In this document: positions 37,701 to 46,520 of the stretch, one piece after another
Layout: the number at the start of each line of letters is the position of its first letter
How positions within the stretch are numbered: position 1 is the first letter of the stretch
Assembly (NCBI RefSeq): GCF_031085155.1
Contig: NZ_JAVHUL010000001.1
Location: 78,642-142,641 of the forward strand
DNA: 64,000 nucleotides
From: Mesonia profundi
GTDB lineage: Bacteria > Bacteroidota > Bacteroidia > Flavobacteriales > Flavobacteriaceae
Reading direction: 5' to 3'
Program-made: the position numbers and the translations under genes
The notes under the pieces: generated by a model
Told to the model about the DNA's origin: nothing
Databases searched by the model: none
Seen by the model: the letters and a program-made list of their open reading frames with translations, nothing else

Positions 37701-40700
37701 AATAGTTATGACATCACCTACCACGAAGATGAGCAAGAAGCCGAAGACGGTGTAAACCCTATAGGGAATGCAGGATCTTATGAAAATGCATCCAATCCTC
37801 AAACGATTTGGATTCGTGTAACCGATCCTAATACCCCAACAGGCTGTTATAATGTAGTCGAATTAGAATTAATAGTCAATCCCTTGCCGGTAGCGGTACA
37901 ACCTACCAACTTAGAGTTGTGTGATGATGAGTTAAGCGGAAGTGATACCGATGAACTTAGTGTGTTTGACCTTACGGTAAAAGACGGAGAAATTACAGCA
38001 GGAGATAACTCTATTGAAGTGATTTGGTATGAAACCCCAGCCGATCTTCAAGCAGGAATTCAAATCCCAAATCCAACGGAATACACCAATATCATTAGCA
38101 CCAACCAAACTGTTGTAGCTTTATTGGTAGATGAAAACGGATGTAGTGTAACGATCACCCTTACCCTAGTAGTGAACCCTTTACCTTCACCAACCCCTAC
38201 AGATCAATTAGAGCCTTACGAATTATGTGATGACGATAACGATGGCTTTGTAGAATTTGACTTAGATACTCAAGAAGATATCATCGCCAATGGAGAAGCC
38301 GATGTAGAAATCACTTACTATGCTACCCCAGAAGGTGCAGAAAGTGGCTTGGTTGAAAACCAAATAGGACCTCTATACGAAAACGTACAGATCAATCAAC
38401 AAACCATTTACGCTAGAGCAACCAATATCATTACCGGTTGTTACCGTTGGGTAAGTTTAGACTTAGTGGTGACTCCACTTCCAGAGATTGAAGGCCCTTT
38501 AGAGGATATCTTTGCATGTGATGCCACAGGCGATACCTTCCAGAACTTTGATATTACTCAAAATGAAGAAGTTATTTATGGTACACAAGACACGAGTTTG
38601 TACACCATCTCTTATTATGAAAGTGAAACCAATGCCATAGATGAAGTAAACCCTATTAGTACGCCAACCAACTATTCTAATGGCGGGATAAGCCCTTTAA
38701 CCATTTGGGTACGCTTAGAAGATAACGATACCGAATGTTTCCGTATCGCTAGTTTTGATTTAATTACAGGAGAAACCCCAGAGGTGTTTAACCCGCAACC
38801 TTTAGAAGCTTGTGATGATAGTGCTACCACGCCAACCGATGAGATAGGCTTGTTTGATTTAACCCAAACAATCCCAGAAATCACTAATGAAGTAAGCAAC
38901 CTAGAGGTGTTTTTCTACGAAAGTGTAACCGATATGGATAATGATAATTTCATTACTCCAGCCGATGCTTACCAGAATATTGACAATCCGCAAACGCTTC
39001 AAGTAAAAGTGGTAAGCGATGAAGGCTGTGAAGCATTTACGACCCTTACCCTAGTGGTAAACCCTAATCCTAGTATAGAAGAAGAATTAGATCCTATAGA
39101 AGTATGTGATATTGATAATGATGGTTTTGCTGACTTTGATTTAGAAGCCGAGACTGTAGGAATCTTAAACGGAGAGCCTAATGTAAGCATCACCTACCAT
39201 ACGACTTTGGCCAATGCAGAGAATGGCGTAGATGCGATTGATACCACAGAGCTTTACACCAACGTAAATATCAATATACAAACCATTTACGTAAGAGCAG
39301 AAAACACAGGAGTTACAGGAAATGGAACCAACTGTTATGTGACCCGTCCATTAGAGCTTATCGTGATTCCTTCTCCCGTATTGGAGCCAGAAGGATTAGA
39401 AGACTTATATGTATGTGATGACGCTAGTGCCAATGGTTTTGCTGTCTTTGATTTAACGCAAAACGAAGACTTGATGTTTGGAGACCAAGACCCTACGAAC
39501 CTTGTGATTACGTATCACGAAGATTTGGCAGCGGCAGAAAACGGTACGCCACGAATTCTAGTCCCTACAATCTATACCAATATTGAAAACCCTCAAATGA
39601 TTTGGGTGCGTATAGAAAATACCGAAACCGGTTGTATAGACGTTTTTGTATTAACTGATGAAAACACCTTTATGTTATATGTAGAGGAGATTCCAGAATT
39701 GACTCAGCCTACGCCGCTTCAGATGTGTGATGACGATTATGAAAATGATCCTTTATCTCAAGTAGAGTTTGATTTAACGGTAAAAGAGAGCGAGATTTTA
39801 GATATGGATCCGGTGCCCGATAACTATGTGTTTACCTATTATGCTTCCGCAGAAGATCAAGCTTCAGGAACACCAATAGATACTCCAGAAGCTTATGTAA
39901 ACGCAGAAAATCCGCAAACGATATTTATAGAAGTAGCCGATACCAATACAGAGAACTCTTGTATCAACGAGATTACGCTCACCATCGAAGTATTGCCATT
40001 GCCTACACCTTCCGAAGAAAGTTTGGAAGCCCTGCGTCAAGAACAATGTGATGAGGACAATGATGGAGTAGCAGCAGATCCTTTTGACTTAACCCAGAGT
40101 GGCGATTTAATCTCTGACGGAGAAAATGTAGTGATTAGTTACTATAAGACCGAAGACGCAGCCAATGAAGAAGATGCAACAGAGCTGATAGGCACTCCGG
40201 AAGCTTATGTAAACGAGCCAGCCTACAATACGCTGAATGCTGACGGAACCCCAACCAATATCCAACTAATTTATGCCCGCGTAGATAGTGGAGCCGCAGG
40301 AAACTTCTGTTATGTGTTGGTTCCTTTTGAACTGATTGTTTACCCAGAACCGGTACTTAACCCCGCAGGGACTCCGTTTGGATACACCCTATGTGAAGAT
40401 GGCAGTAGTGGAACAGCAGCTATAGAACTTTCAGACATTGCAGGAAACCTTTATGATGCAACTTTTGAAGCCGATGCAGATCCAGATACGCAAGCAGACC
40501 CAACGGTTTTAATTCCATTATTGGATCAAGACCCAGCGACCAATGCGAATCAAGATTTAGACATCAACAACTATATTTTCACCTATTACTTTAGTTTAGC
40601 CGATGCCGAGGCAGGCGCTAATGTTATTCCAAACGGTTTTGCGATCAGTGATGATACCACCATCTGGGTAGAGATAAGCAATAGCTTTGGCTGTGTTAGT

Positions 40701-41819
40701 GATGAGTTTGGAGAAATTTTAGTGCAAGTAGAGCCGCGTCCAAGTATAGACGATACGCCCTTGGTGATTGATGATTTATGTTCAGACGAGCAAGGCGGAA
40801 ACACCGCAACGATAGATCTAACGCAGTATAGCGATCAGATCAATCCGGGAGCACCGGCCGATACGCAAATCAACTACTATGCAAGTATGCAGGATTACCT
40901 AGATGGTTTAGTGATCGAGACGCCTTCAGATTATACAACAGAAAGCAATCCGCAAACGATTATTGCTGAAGTGATTTATACCACCAGTTTATGTGAATCC
41001 GCAACGGTAAAAGAAATCACGCTAGAGGTAAATGAAACCCCAACGGTAGACATTACTTCGTATGATGGAACGGTGATTTGTTATGATAGCAATCCAGCCA
41101 CCGAGGTGATAGGCGGAAACTACGATCCAGTGATTATTGATACCGGATTAAACGAGCTTACCTACGATTTTGTATGGACGATAGACGGCGTAGATCAAAA
41201 CAATAACAGCGCAAGCTTTGAGGTAACCGAGCCCGGACTTGTAGTGGTAGAAGTAACCAATACCACGACTCCAGGAATGTGTAGCACCAGCAGTGAGGCT
41301 TTATTCTTTGAGAATAACCCACCAGAATTTCAGGCTACAATAGAGACGATATCTTTTAATGGATCCCATTCTGTATTGATTAGCAATGTAACCGGAAATG
41401 GAGACTATGAATTTAGTGTAGACAACGGTCCTTGGACGGCGCTAGGCGAAGATGGTACTTTAACCATAGACGGTTTAGCAGGCGGAGAACACGAGATTAT
41501 AGGAAGAGATCAAGGCGGCTGTGGAGCTACTCTACAAACCATCTCGTTCATTGATTATCCAGAGTTCTTTACCCCTAATGAAGATGGGTATAACGACCGT
41601 TGGAACATCCTAGGACTCTCCAATCAATTAGATGCTAAGATTTATATCTTTGACCGTTACGGAAAACTACTCAAACAACTAAGTCCAAACGGCGAAGGCT
41701 GGGATGGAACCTTTAATGGAACCGCAATGCCATCTAACGACTATTGGTTTAGAGTAGAATACACCGATATTGATGGTACCAGAAAAGAGTTTAAAGCCAA
41801 CTTTACTTTAAAGAGGTAA
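34767..41819 (+). CDS. Giant T9SS type B surface protein with tandem repeats (second of the pair)
   Basis: The protein has 2350 residues. The signal peptide ends near SLFSQ (residue 19). A CUB-like domain (about 25-135, NIYDGDSTGAPLIGTY) and a PKD domain (about 145-235, EWDFGDGNTATGET) are diverged versions of those in the first gene. The next module (about 250-560) differs: it has ITCGETSTVLSAEY and DNGALTFDIQG segments in place of the choice-of-anchor L domain. From the residue pair Glu-Asp before MEACSLSTP (about 657) to the end, the sequence is the same as in the first gene: fourteen repeats and the type B sorting domain. The product should be a long surface protein with a different tip on the same stalk. 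Confidence 0.93.
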   Translation: MKNIYLLLFALLPISLFSQNVIMGDADVDQCSGIFYDNGGPGGYNDNEGVPQVITICPDQLGQVTELDFTEFLLGGDDEVNIYDGDSTGAPLIGTYLNGNNPGLVFASSINTSRCLTVEFVPDGNFSPLAGWEATISCREECQDIDVSVSNVTPSTLNGTVFEVPFSTEITFESDVIFEDDGTNAQYEWDFGDGNTATGETSQNIYTQLGVYEVVLTVTDNNDCVYSTSIQVEVILDVNDPGPGCPNVNVNPADNIEIEEDGNYTITCGETSTVLSAEYLVTGESTSYAVSDIPYAPPFPFTGATGNAQDIGSDDGWSSIIDLGFDFCFFNNTYDNVLITDNGALTFDIQGVVPGGNYSPSSGSGYSFDEQIPFDPGAYGPPYVNAIFGVLQDLHPGSSETPDDFSINYELIGSAPCRTLVFNIYNAALYSCGGSEGFQTSQMVLYETTNVIDVYVKNRTSCTTFNSGSGLIGIQNQDGTEAFTPPGRNTGTWSATEEAWRFTPNGTSNVDFAWYDEGGNFISNDADLEVSPTEPTTYTAEVEYTNCNGDIVTDSKEVTVQLDEPYIVDLGQDISECDVDAPITLEVSLTSSEYELTDLNYEWFFEGVSIPGEVSPTLEVSETGEYTVETSVDGTNCTSSDSINVTFYDTPEIESSPEDMEACSLSTPIEFNLTTNTPLVLGSQDPADFAVTYFATQAEANAGTPAIADPANYSPINGEGQTIYIRIENVNNTTCYNLTNFNLIVNEVRIGAVTDKEECDGGNTGLATFDLTDSDMEALDGQSPLDYEVTYYETQAAADAGTPAIADPTNYENVISNPQPIYVRVNVDGDADCYLTESFMIEATASAPINAPTPLVACDTDNDGFYNQFILTDKDDQITGGNPAVTVSYHLTQSDADNGVSAVNSPYANVEPYNQTIYVRVEDTVNGCVLQETLELEVYDSPQIVAPEPLEMCDDDLDEQAIFDLTQVEEEVLDGLDPNSYDITYHEDEQEAEDGVNPIGNAGSYENASNPQTIWIRVTDPNTPTGCYNVVELELIVNPLPVAVQPTNLELCDDELSGSDTDELSVFDLTVKDGEITAGDNSIEVIWYETPADLQAGIQIPNPTEYTNIISTNQTVVALLVDENGCSVTITLTLVVNPLPSPTPTDQLEPYELCDDDNDGFVEFDLDTQEDIIANGEADVEITYYATPEGAESGLVENQIGPLYENVQINQQTIYARATNIITGCYRWVSLDLVVTPLPEIEGPLEDIFACDATGDTFQNFDITQNEEVIYGTQDTSLYTISYYESETNAIDEVNPISTPTNYSNGGISPLTIWVRLEDNDTECFRIASFDLITGETPEVFNPQPLEACDDSATTPTDEIGLFDLTQTIPEITNEVSNLEVFFYESVTDMDNDNFITPADAYQNIDNPQTLQVKVVSDEGCEAFTTLTLVVNPNPSIEEELDPIEVCDIDNDGFADFDLEAETVGILNGEPNVSITYHTTLANAENGVDAIDTTELYTNVNINIQTIYVRAENTGVTGNGTNCYVTRPLELIVIPSPVLEPEGLEDLYVCDDASANGFAVFDLTQNEDLMFGDQDPTNLVITYHEDLAAAENGTPRILVPTIYTNIENPQMIWVRIENTETGCIDVFVLTDENTFMLYVEEIPELTQPTPLQMCDDDYENDPLSQVEFDLTVKESEILDMDPVPDNYVFTYYASAEDQASGTPIDTPEAYVNAENPQTIFIEVADTNTENSCINEITLTIEVLPLPTPSEESLEALRQEQCDEDNDGVAADPFDLTQSGDLISDGENVVISYYKTEDAANEEDATELIGTPEAYVNEPAYNTLNADGTPTNIQLIYARVDSGAAGNFCYVLVPFELIVYPEPVLNPAGTPFGYTLCEDGSSGTAAIELSDIAGNLYDATFEADADPDTQADPTVLIPLLDQDPATNANQDLDINNYIFTYYFSLADAEAGANVIPNGFAISDDTTIWVEISNSFGCVSDEFGEILVQVEPRPSIDDTPLVIDDLCSDEQGGNTATIDLTQYSDQINPGAPADTQINYYASMQDYLDGLVIETPSDYTTESNPQTIIAEVIYTTSLCESATVKEITLEVNETPTVDITSYDGTVICYDSNPATEVIGGNYDPVIIDTGLNELTYDFVWTIDGVDQNNNSASFEVTEPGLVVVEVTNTTTPGMCSTSSEALFFENNPPEFQATIETISFNGSHSVLISNVTGNGDYEFSVDNGPWTALGEDGTLTIDGLAGGEHEIIGRDQGGCGATLQTISFIDYPEFFTPNEDGYNDRWNILGLSNQLDAKIYIFDRYGKLLKQLSPNGEGWDGTFNGTAMPSNDYWFRVEYTDIDGTRKEFKANFTLKR

Positions 41820-41892
41820 AGAGCTAAAAGCTTAACTACATAGACCGCCGTCTTTCAACTATTTGTGGAGAGACGGCGGTCTTTTTGGTGGG
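36737..41892. repeat. 5156-bp direct repeat, second copy
   Basis: Second copy of the block described at 29404. The sequences upstream (before 36737) and downstream (from 41893) do not match the flanks of the first copy. Confidence 0.93.
41842..41886 (+). terminator. Terminator of the second giant gene
   Basis: Same 12-bp stem and T-run as at 34509-34553; part of the duplicated block. Confidence 0.9.
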
Positions 41893-42197
41893 AGGATAAT
41901 CAATGTGAAATTAACTATGGCATTGATATGCTACTACCGATTTAATTTTTTAATGTCGTATAGAAAATGAACGAGTTTAAATGCGACATTACATGGTTAG
42001 TTTGGTTATAAGTATAATAAAGTTAAAAGAAAGCTTCTCACGAACTCAAAAAACAGCTTTGAGTCCTCGTCAAGGCTCGACTGTGTCAGATGCCGAAAAC
42101 GCTTTTTTAGGTTAGTAGAAATACCTGCTAAAAAAAAGAGTTAATCTTGGTTAGTGTATTTTAATTGCGGATGCTCGTATCAAGAAAATAATAGAGT

Positions 42198-42227
42198 GAG
42201 GCACGAGTTGCAAACTCGCGCCATTGG
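42198..42227. repeat. Isolated REP-like palindrome R5
   Basis: GGCACGAGTTTG-type palindrome with arms GGCACGAGTT / AACTCGCGCC, same orientation and tail (GCGCCA) as R1 and R3, about 20 kb from the RAYT gene. It has no partner nearby. Confidence 0.75.
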
Positions 42228-42296
42228 AGAGCTTTTAAAGATTTAGAGTATCCTATTCTCTAAGTTTGTAAGCTTTTCTTGGTGAAGTATAGGAAT

Positions 42297-42327
42297 AAAA
42301 AACTCCCCTAAAAAGAGGAGTTTTTTT
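42297..42327 (-). terminator. Terminator of the acyl-CoA synthetase gene
   Basis: Inverted repeat AAAACTCC / GGAGTTTT with flanking A and T runs, just beyond the stop codon at 42343. Confidence 0.82.
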
Positions 42328-42342
42328 GAATAAATAGAAAGT

Positions 42343-44124
42343 TTACTGAAGACCGTAAATTTCATTATATAAGTCAATGTATTTTTCTTTGATGTTTTTT
42401 CTTTTCATTTTCATCGTCGGGGTAAGATGATTATCCTCTACAGACCACACATCTGGAGTTAGTTCAAACTTTTTCACTCTTTCCCAATGTCCAAAACGTT
42501 CATTGTAAAAATCTACTTCCTTTTGAACTCTATCCATAACCTCTGTTGATTTACAAAGATCTTTGTGAGAGGAGCCAATATCGATATTTTTGCGTTTAGC
42601 CCAATCTTCAATAAATTCAAAATTAGGTTGAATTAGAGCAGCTGGCATTTTTTGTCCTTCGCCCACGACCATAATTTGCTCGATAAATCGAGATTGTTTC
42701 ATAATGTTTTCAATCAATTGCGGAGCTACATATTTCCCCCCAGAAGTTTTAAACATCTCTTTTTTACGATCGGTAATCTTTAAAAATCCATCTTTGTCAA
42801 GCTCTCCGATATCTCCCGTATGAAAAAATCCATCTTCTAAAACTTCTTCTGTCTTTTCTTTGTCTTTAAAATAACCCAGCATTACCTGCGGGCCTTTTAC
42901 TAAAATCTCTCCGTCTTTAGCTATTTTTACTTCGGTTTCAGGAATAGGTTTTCCTACAGTTCCTACTTTAAAACCTCTGTCTCGCATGTCGTTTACCGCG
43001 ATTACAGGAGAAGTTTCTGTTAACCCATAACCTTCCATCACCGCAATTCCAGCTGCATTAAAAACACGAGCTAATCGAGGTTGTAGAGCAGCACTTCCTG
43101 AAGCGATTACTTTTATATTTCCGCCAAGGGCATCTTGCCATTTACTAAAAATTAATTTTTTGGCTACTTTAAGCTTGGTTTCGTACCACCACCCATTTTC
43201 TTCATAGGGTTTATATTCTAAGCCTAGTTCTACCGCCCAGTAAAACAATTTCTTTTTGATTCCTGTAAGCGAAGAACCTTTGGCGATAATCTTATCGTAA
43301 ACCTTTTCTAGCACTCTAGGTACGGCCGACATTACATCTGGCTTGACCTCTTTTAAGTTGTCACTTATCTTGTCAATAGATTCCGCAAAGTAAATACTAG
43401 CGCCGTTATATTGATACATATAAAGAAGCATACGCTCATAAATATGACATACGGGGAGGAAACTCATCGCAACGCTTTCTTTTTGCTCTAGGGGAAGACG
43501 TGTAGAACTGTTTACTGCATTACTCACTATATTTTTATGAGAAAGCATGACTCCTTTAGGTTTTCCAGTAGTTCCCGAAGTATAAATAATGGTCGCTAAA
43601 TCGTCTTCTGTAATTTGAGCTTTAATTGAATCTAGTTCTTCTTGATTGCTATCATCTTCTCCTAATTCTAAAAGTTCTTTCCAGCTTTTTGTTCCTTTTA
43701 TATCATCAAAACTGTAGATTTCTTTAAGGGAAGGAATTTGATCTTTAACTTTATTTACCTTGTCTAATACTTCTTTATCTGAAACAAAGCAATATTTAGA
43801 TTCGCTATGGTTGAGTACATAGGCATATTCATCTTCAGAAATGCTTGGGTAAATAGGAACATCTTGTGCTCCAGTTTGTAGAATACCAATATCCATAATA
43901 TTCCACTCCGTACGATTGGAAGTAGAAATAATGGCGATATTGTCTTTACGGTTAATGCCTAAGCGAAGCAGAGCCCTACTTATTTTGTTGGCTTTAGCTA
44001 TATATTCTTCCGTAGAAGTGGCAATCCAATCGTCTCCGTATTTGGTTACCAGTGATTTTTCTAATTTGAAATTTTCCAACTGATAGTATGGAAAATCAAA
44101 AAGGCGTTTTACTTCAGTCATCAT
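42343..44124 (-). CDS. Long-chain acyl-CoA synthetase (AMP-forming)
   Basis: The protein has 593 residues of the ANL superfamily. It activates fatty acids to acyl-CoA with ATP. The P-loop-like motif IIYTSGTTGKPKGVMLSH is at about 180-197. GYGLTETSPVIAVN (about 370) is the adenylate-binding motif, and FFHTGDIGELDKDGFLKITDRKKEMFKTSGGKY near 440-470 (cores HTGDIGELD and DRKKEMFKTSGG) contains the hinge and the conserved Asp and Arg. Length and the FadD15-like order suit a long-chain enzyme. A hairpin sits directly upstream of the start codon. Substrate range is not determined. Confidence 0.92.
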   Translation of the reverse strand: MMTEVKRLFDFPYYQLENFKLEKSLVTKYGDDWIATSTEEYIAKANKISRALLRLGINRKDNIAIISTSNRTEWNIMDIGILQTGAQDVPIYPSISEDEYAYVLNHSESKYCFVSDKEVLDKVNKVKDQIPSLKEIYSFDDIKGTKSWKELLELGEDDSNQEELDSIKAQITEDDLATIIYTSGTTGKPKGVMLSHKNIVSNAVNSSTRLPLEQKESVAMSFLPVCHIYERMLLYMYQYNGASIYFAESIDKISDNLKEVKPDVMSAVPRVLEKVYDKIIAKGSSLTGIKKKLFYWAVELGLEYKPYEENGWWYETKLKVAKKLIFSKWQDALGGNIKVIASGSAALQPRLARVFNAAGIAVMEGYGLTETSPVIAVNDMRDRGFKVGTVGKPIPETEVKIAKDGEILVKGPQVMLGYFKDKEKTEEVLEDGFFHTGDIGELDKDGFLKITDRKKEMFKTSGGKYVAPQLIENIMKQSRFIEQIMVVGEGQKMPAALIQPNFEFIEDWAKRKNIDIGSSHKDLCKSTEVMDRVQKEVDFYNERFGHWERVKKFELTPDVWSVEDNHLTPTMKMKRKNIKEKYIDLYNEIYGLQ

Positions 44125-44170
44125 AAAAAGGAGTTATTATCATGCAAAATATGAAAATAACTCCTCTTTT
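44125..44170 (-). terminator. Terminator-like hairpin ending at the acyl-CoA synthetase start codon
   Basis: A perfect 10-bp stem with arms AGGAGTTATT (44129-44138) and AATAACTCCT (44156-44165), with a 17-base loop. On the minus strand it is followed by TTTT and then directly by the ATG at 44124. It could end the upstream glycosyltransferase transcript or control the acyl-CoA synthetase gene. Confidence 0.65.
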
Positions 44171-44301
44171 TATGTTTATTTCTAATAAAAACTATCTATA
44201 CGTAAACTAAATCGTTATGGTTCAGCTTGATTCCTAGTGAAATCTGTAATTTCAGGATGAATATTCGGAAGTAAATCTGAGGATCACCAAGCTTTTACTC
44301 T

Positions 44302-45738
44302 CTATGCTTTAGCTGCTTCAGTAGCCTTAGGCAACTCTCTGGTTAACCATCCTCTTCTACTTGCTGTAGCAATGGCATAAGGAGTAATCCAAAATAAAGT
44401 AAAGGTATAAAAGATACTATAAGGATATGCCCAAAACGATTCTAGTACAGTATGTTTCTTCGCGTAAAATAGTGCTTGAAAACTTGAGAACACTAAGATA
44501 CTGATCAATGCTGATGTAATAAACAATAGCGGATAAGAGACAATAAAGAACAACATCAATATGACCATAGGGTACGATAATAGAATCTTAGACCATTGAT
44601 TTAATAACAAGATACGAGTTCCTGCTTTTGGTCCTTCTCTAAAATTACCAAAGGCAAATTTACTCATCGCAATGTTTTCTCTCACATTACTTCTTTCCCA
44701 ACGAATAAACATTTTGTAAAGGTTGGTATAACGTTCTGGAATATTCGTGTACACATAAGCATTACGTTGAAAAAGTACTTTGTAACCCTGCTTTAAAATC
44801 ATATTCGTCATAGCGCGATCTTCTCCAATATCTGAAGGTTGCCCGTTAAAAGTTTGGGTAATCCAATCTTGTAGACAATTAAAAACCGCATCTTTACGGT
44901 AAGCGGCCAAAGCACCTGGAGTACATAAAACAGAACCTAAGGCACTTTGTGCAGAACGTACAAACTCAAAACTAAACGCAAAACTAACGTTCAACATCTT
45001 AGGAATAAGCGCTTTCTTGTTGTTTAGTACTCTTACATTTCCGGCTACAGCACCACATTCTTCGTTATTCACAAATGGACTGGCCATATTACGTAAAGTA
45101 TTTTCTTTTACAATAGAATCACTATCTACGGTAATAAATACATCTCCTGTACCTAAATTAAATCCACGGTAAAGCGCATGTCTTTTTCCTTTATTTTCAG
45201 GTTGTTGGTAGATAGCAAGACGGTCTCCCAATTCTTCTTTCGCTTTCTTCATCCAATCCCAAGTATCATCTTTACTACCGTCATCAATAGAGATTAACTG
45301 TATTTTTTCCTGCGGATAGTTGCTTTCAGCCAAACTAATTAAAGTTTTCCAAACTAGTTCCCCTTCGTTATAAGCAGGAACGATGATGCTAATGAATGGA
45401 AGTTGCTCATCTGAAACAGAATCTACCACTTTATATTTAAAATACAATACCAATAGGTACACCAAGAAACCAAGGTGAGTAGCCAATAAAGCTATCCCTC
45501 CAATTCTTAAGGCGTTCCCCCAAAAGTTATTCATTCTTTCCAAGTGAATTTCTTCAAAATAAGGGTAGAAGAAATAGGTTACCACTACTGCGGAAATAAG
45601 AAGTAAGAAAGTTCCGGCAAGAATGAGAAGCTTTTTAGAATTGTTTTCTATATTTTCATCCTCAATAGATCCGTTGGAAGTTTCTGAAAATCCCTTAGAT
45701 TCTATAATGGTCGGTTTATTTTTCGAAGTATTGTTCAT
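44302..45738 (-). CDS. Membrane-bound GT2 glycosyltransferase (processive synthase type)
   Basis: The protein has 478 residues. Two N-terminal helices at about 36-58 and 86-110 are followed by a cytosolic GT-A domain at about 120-330. SIIVPAYNEGELVWKTL starts the nucleotide-binding fold, SIDDGSKDDTW gives the first Asp, and ITVDSDSIV the DxD-like metal site. GEDRAMTN is the catalytic-base motif, and FIRWERSNVREN corresponds to the (Q/R)xxRW motif of processive synthases such as hyaluronan, PNAG and NodC enzymes. Three or four C-terminal helices follow, from about 385. The product is probably a beta-linked polysaccharide, but the sugar is not predictable. A 782-bp non-coding region lies upstream. 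Confidence 0.88.
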   Translation of the reverse strand: MNNTSKNKPTIIESKGFSETSNGSIEDENIENNSKKLLILAGTFLLLISAVVVTYFFYPYFEEIHLERMNNFWGNALRIGGIALLATHLGFLVYLLVLYFKYKVVDSVSDEQLPFISIIVPAYNEGELVWKTLISLAESNYPQEKIQLISIDDGSKDDTWDWMKKAKEELGDRLAIYQQPENKGKRHALYRGFNLGTGDVFITVDSDSIVKENTLRNMASPFVNNEECGAVAGNVRVLNNKKALIPKMLNVSFAFSFEFVRSAQSALGSVLCTPGALAAYRKDAVFNCLQDWITQTFNGQPSDIGEDRAMTNMILKQGYKVLFQRNAYVYTNIPERYTNLYKMFIRWERSNVRENIAMSKFAFGNFREGPKAGTRILLLNQWSKILLSYPMVILMLFFIVSYPLLFITSALISILVFSSFQALFYAKKHTVLESFWAYPYSIFYTFTLFWITPYAIATASRRGWLTRELPKATEAAKA

Positions 45739-46520
45739 ATTATTTTTCTATTTACTTTTACTAAGTCAATATCAGTGCCATAGGCTCAGGCCTTGAAATA
45801 CAAGGGGTTCTGAAATAGAAAAATCAATCGAGTGTGGATATTTTCTACACTTATGTGGAATCAAACCTCAAAATAAGCTTAAATGCCGATGTTTTTGAAA
45901 AGTCGGAAAAAAACTAAAACCTATCCTAAAAGCAAAAAGCTCAAAGTTTTTTACGACTCCAAGCTTTTTGCATTATTGTTTTAAATTTTTAGAGGTCAGT
46001 AGTTAAATACCTACTTTTACTATAGTCTAACGTATTGATTTTAATCTATTTAAAATACATTTTATTCTCAGTTGGGCTTAGTGTGGCAAATATACTTTGC
46101 CATAGTATGCTACTTATAAGACTATTAATTACTTTAAAATAAAACCATAGTAAAAACATATCTAATACATACTGCATCCACAGTTTTTGTGGTAAAATCT
46201 GGTTTCACTGTGTATAGAGTGTGGACTCAGTATGGGTTCGATATAATGTATCTATGGGAGGGTTATTCTTTAAACCAGCTTTTACCTCGAATGTAGATGG
46301 AGTGTATGCTAATTATATTTAATTTCAATTGAGCATAAAATATTTCAATCTCTTAATACGATATTACATATTTAAACTGGTATTTAATGAGTTTTACTTC
46401 AGAATAAACAGGTAGCAAAACAAAGCTACCATATTTAATAACCTTATAGAAAAAATGATACGTATAGATAAAATTAATCAGAAAGAATTAATAGGCACTT
46501 AATCACTGACCTTTTTAGAT
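45739..46520. other. 782-bp non-coding region between purL and the glycosyltransferase gene
   Basis: AT-rich sequence without an open frame of note. It contains a small hairpin CCTTG-AAATA-CAAGG at 45791-45805 and a perfect 10-bp stem-loop at 45932-45971. A small CCACA/TGTGG hairpin lies near 46179. No tRNA, riboswitch or exact promoter could be recognised. It may be a long leader or hold an unannotated RNA. Confidence 0.5.
45932..45971. other. Perfect 10-bp stem-loop in the large gap
   Basis: Arms GCAAAAAGCT and AGCTTTTTGC with a 20-base loop. The 3' side is followed by ATTATTGTTTT, so a plus-strand terminator is possible but weak. Confidence 0.5.

Larger units (their letters stand above)
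41893..42342. other. 450-bp intergenic region with a stray REP and a terminator
   Basis: No gene was recognised. It holds the isolated REP-like palindrome at 42198, the minus-strand terminator at 42297, and a pair of inverted 7-mers AATGTCG / CGACATT near 41952-41988. Confidence 0.55.

Noticed and set aside
27065..41819. The giant tandem genes as a toxin/immunity or polymorphic-toxin system
   Set aside because: The C-termini are sorting domains rather than toxin domains, and no small immunity-like genes follow.
46195..46260. tRNA-like GGTTCGAT stretch in the large gap
   Set aside because: It resembles a T-loop, but no acceptor stem, D-arm or anticodon arm can be folded around it.
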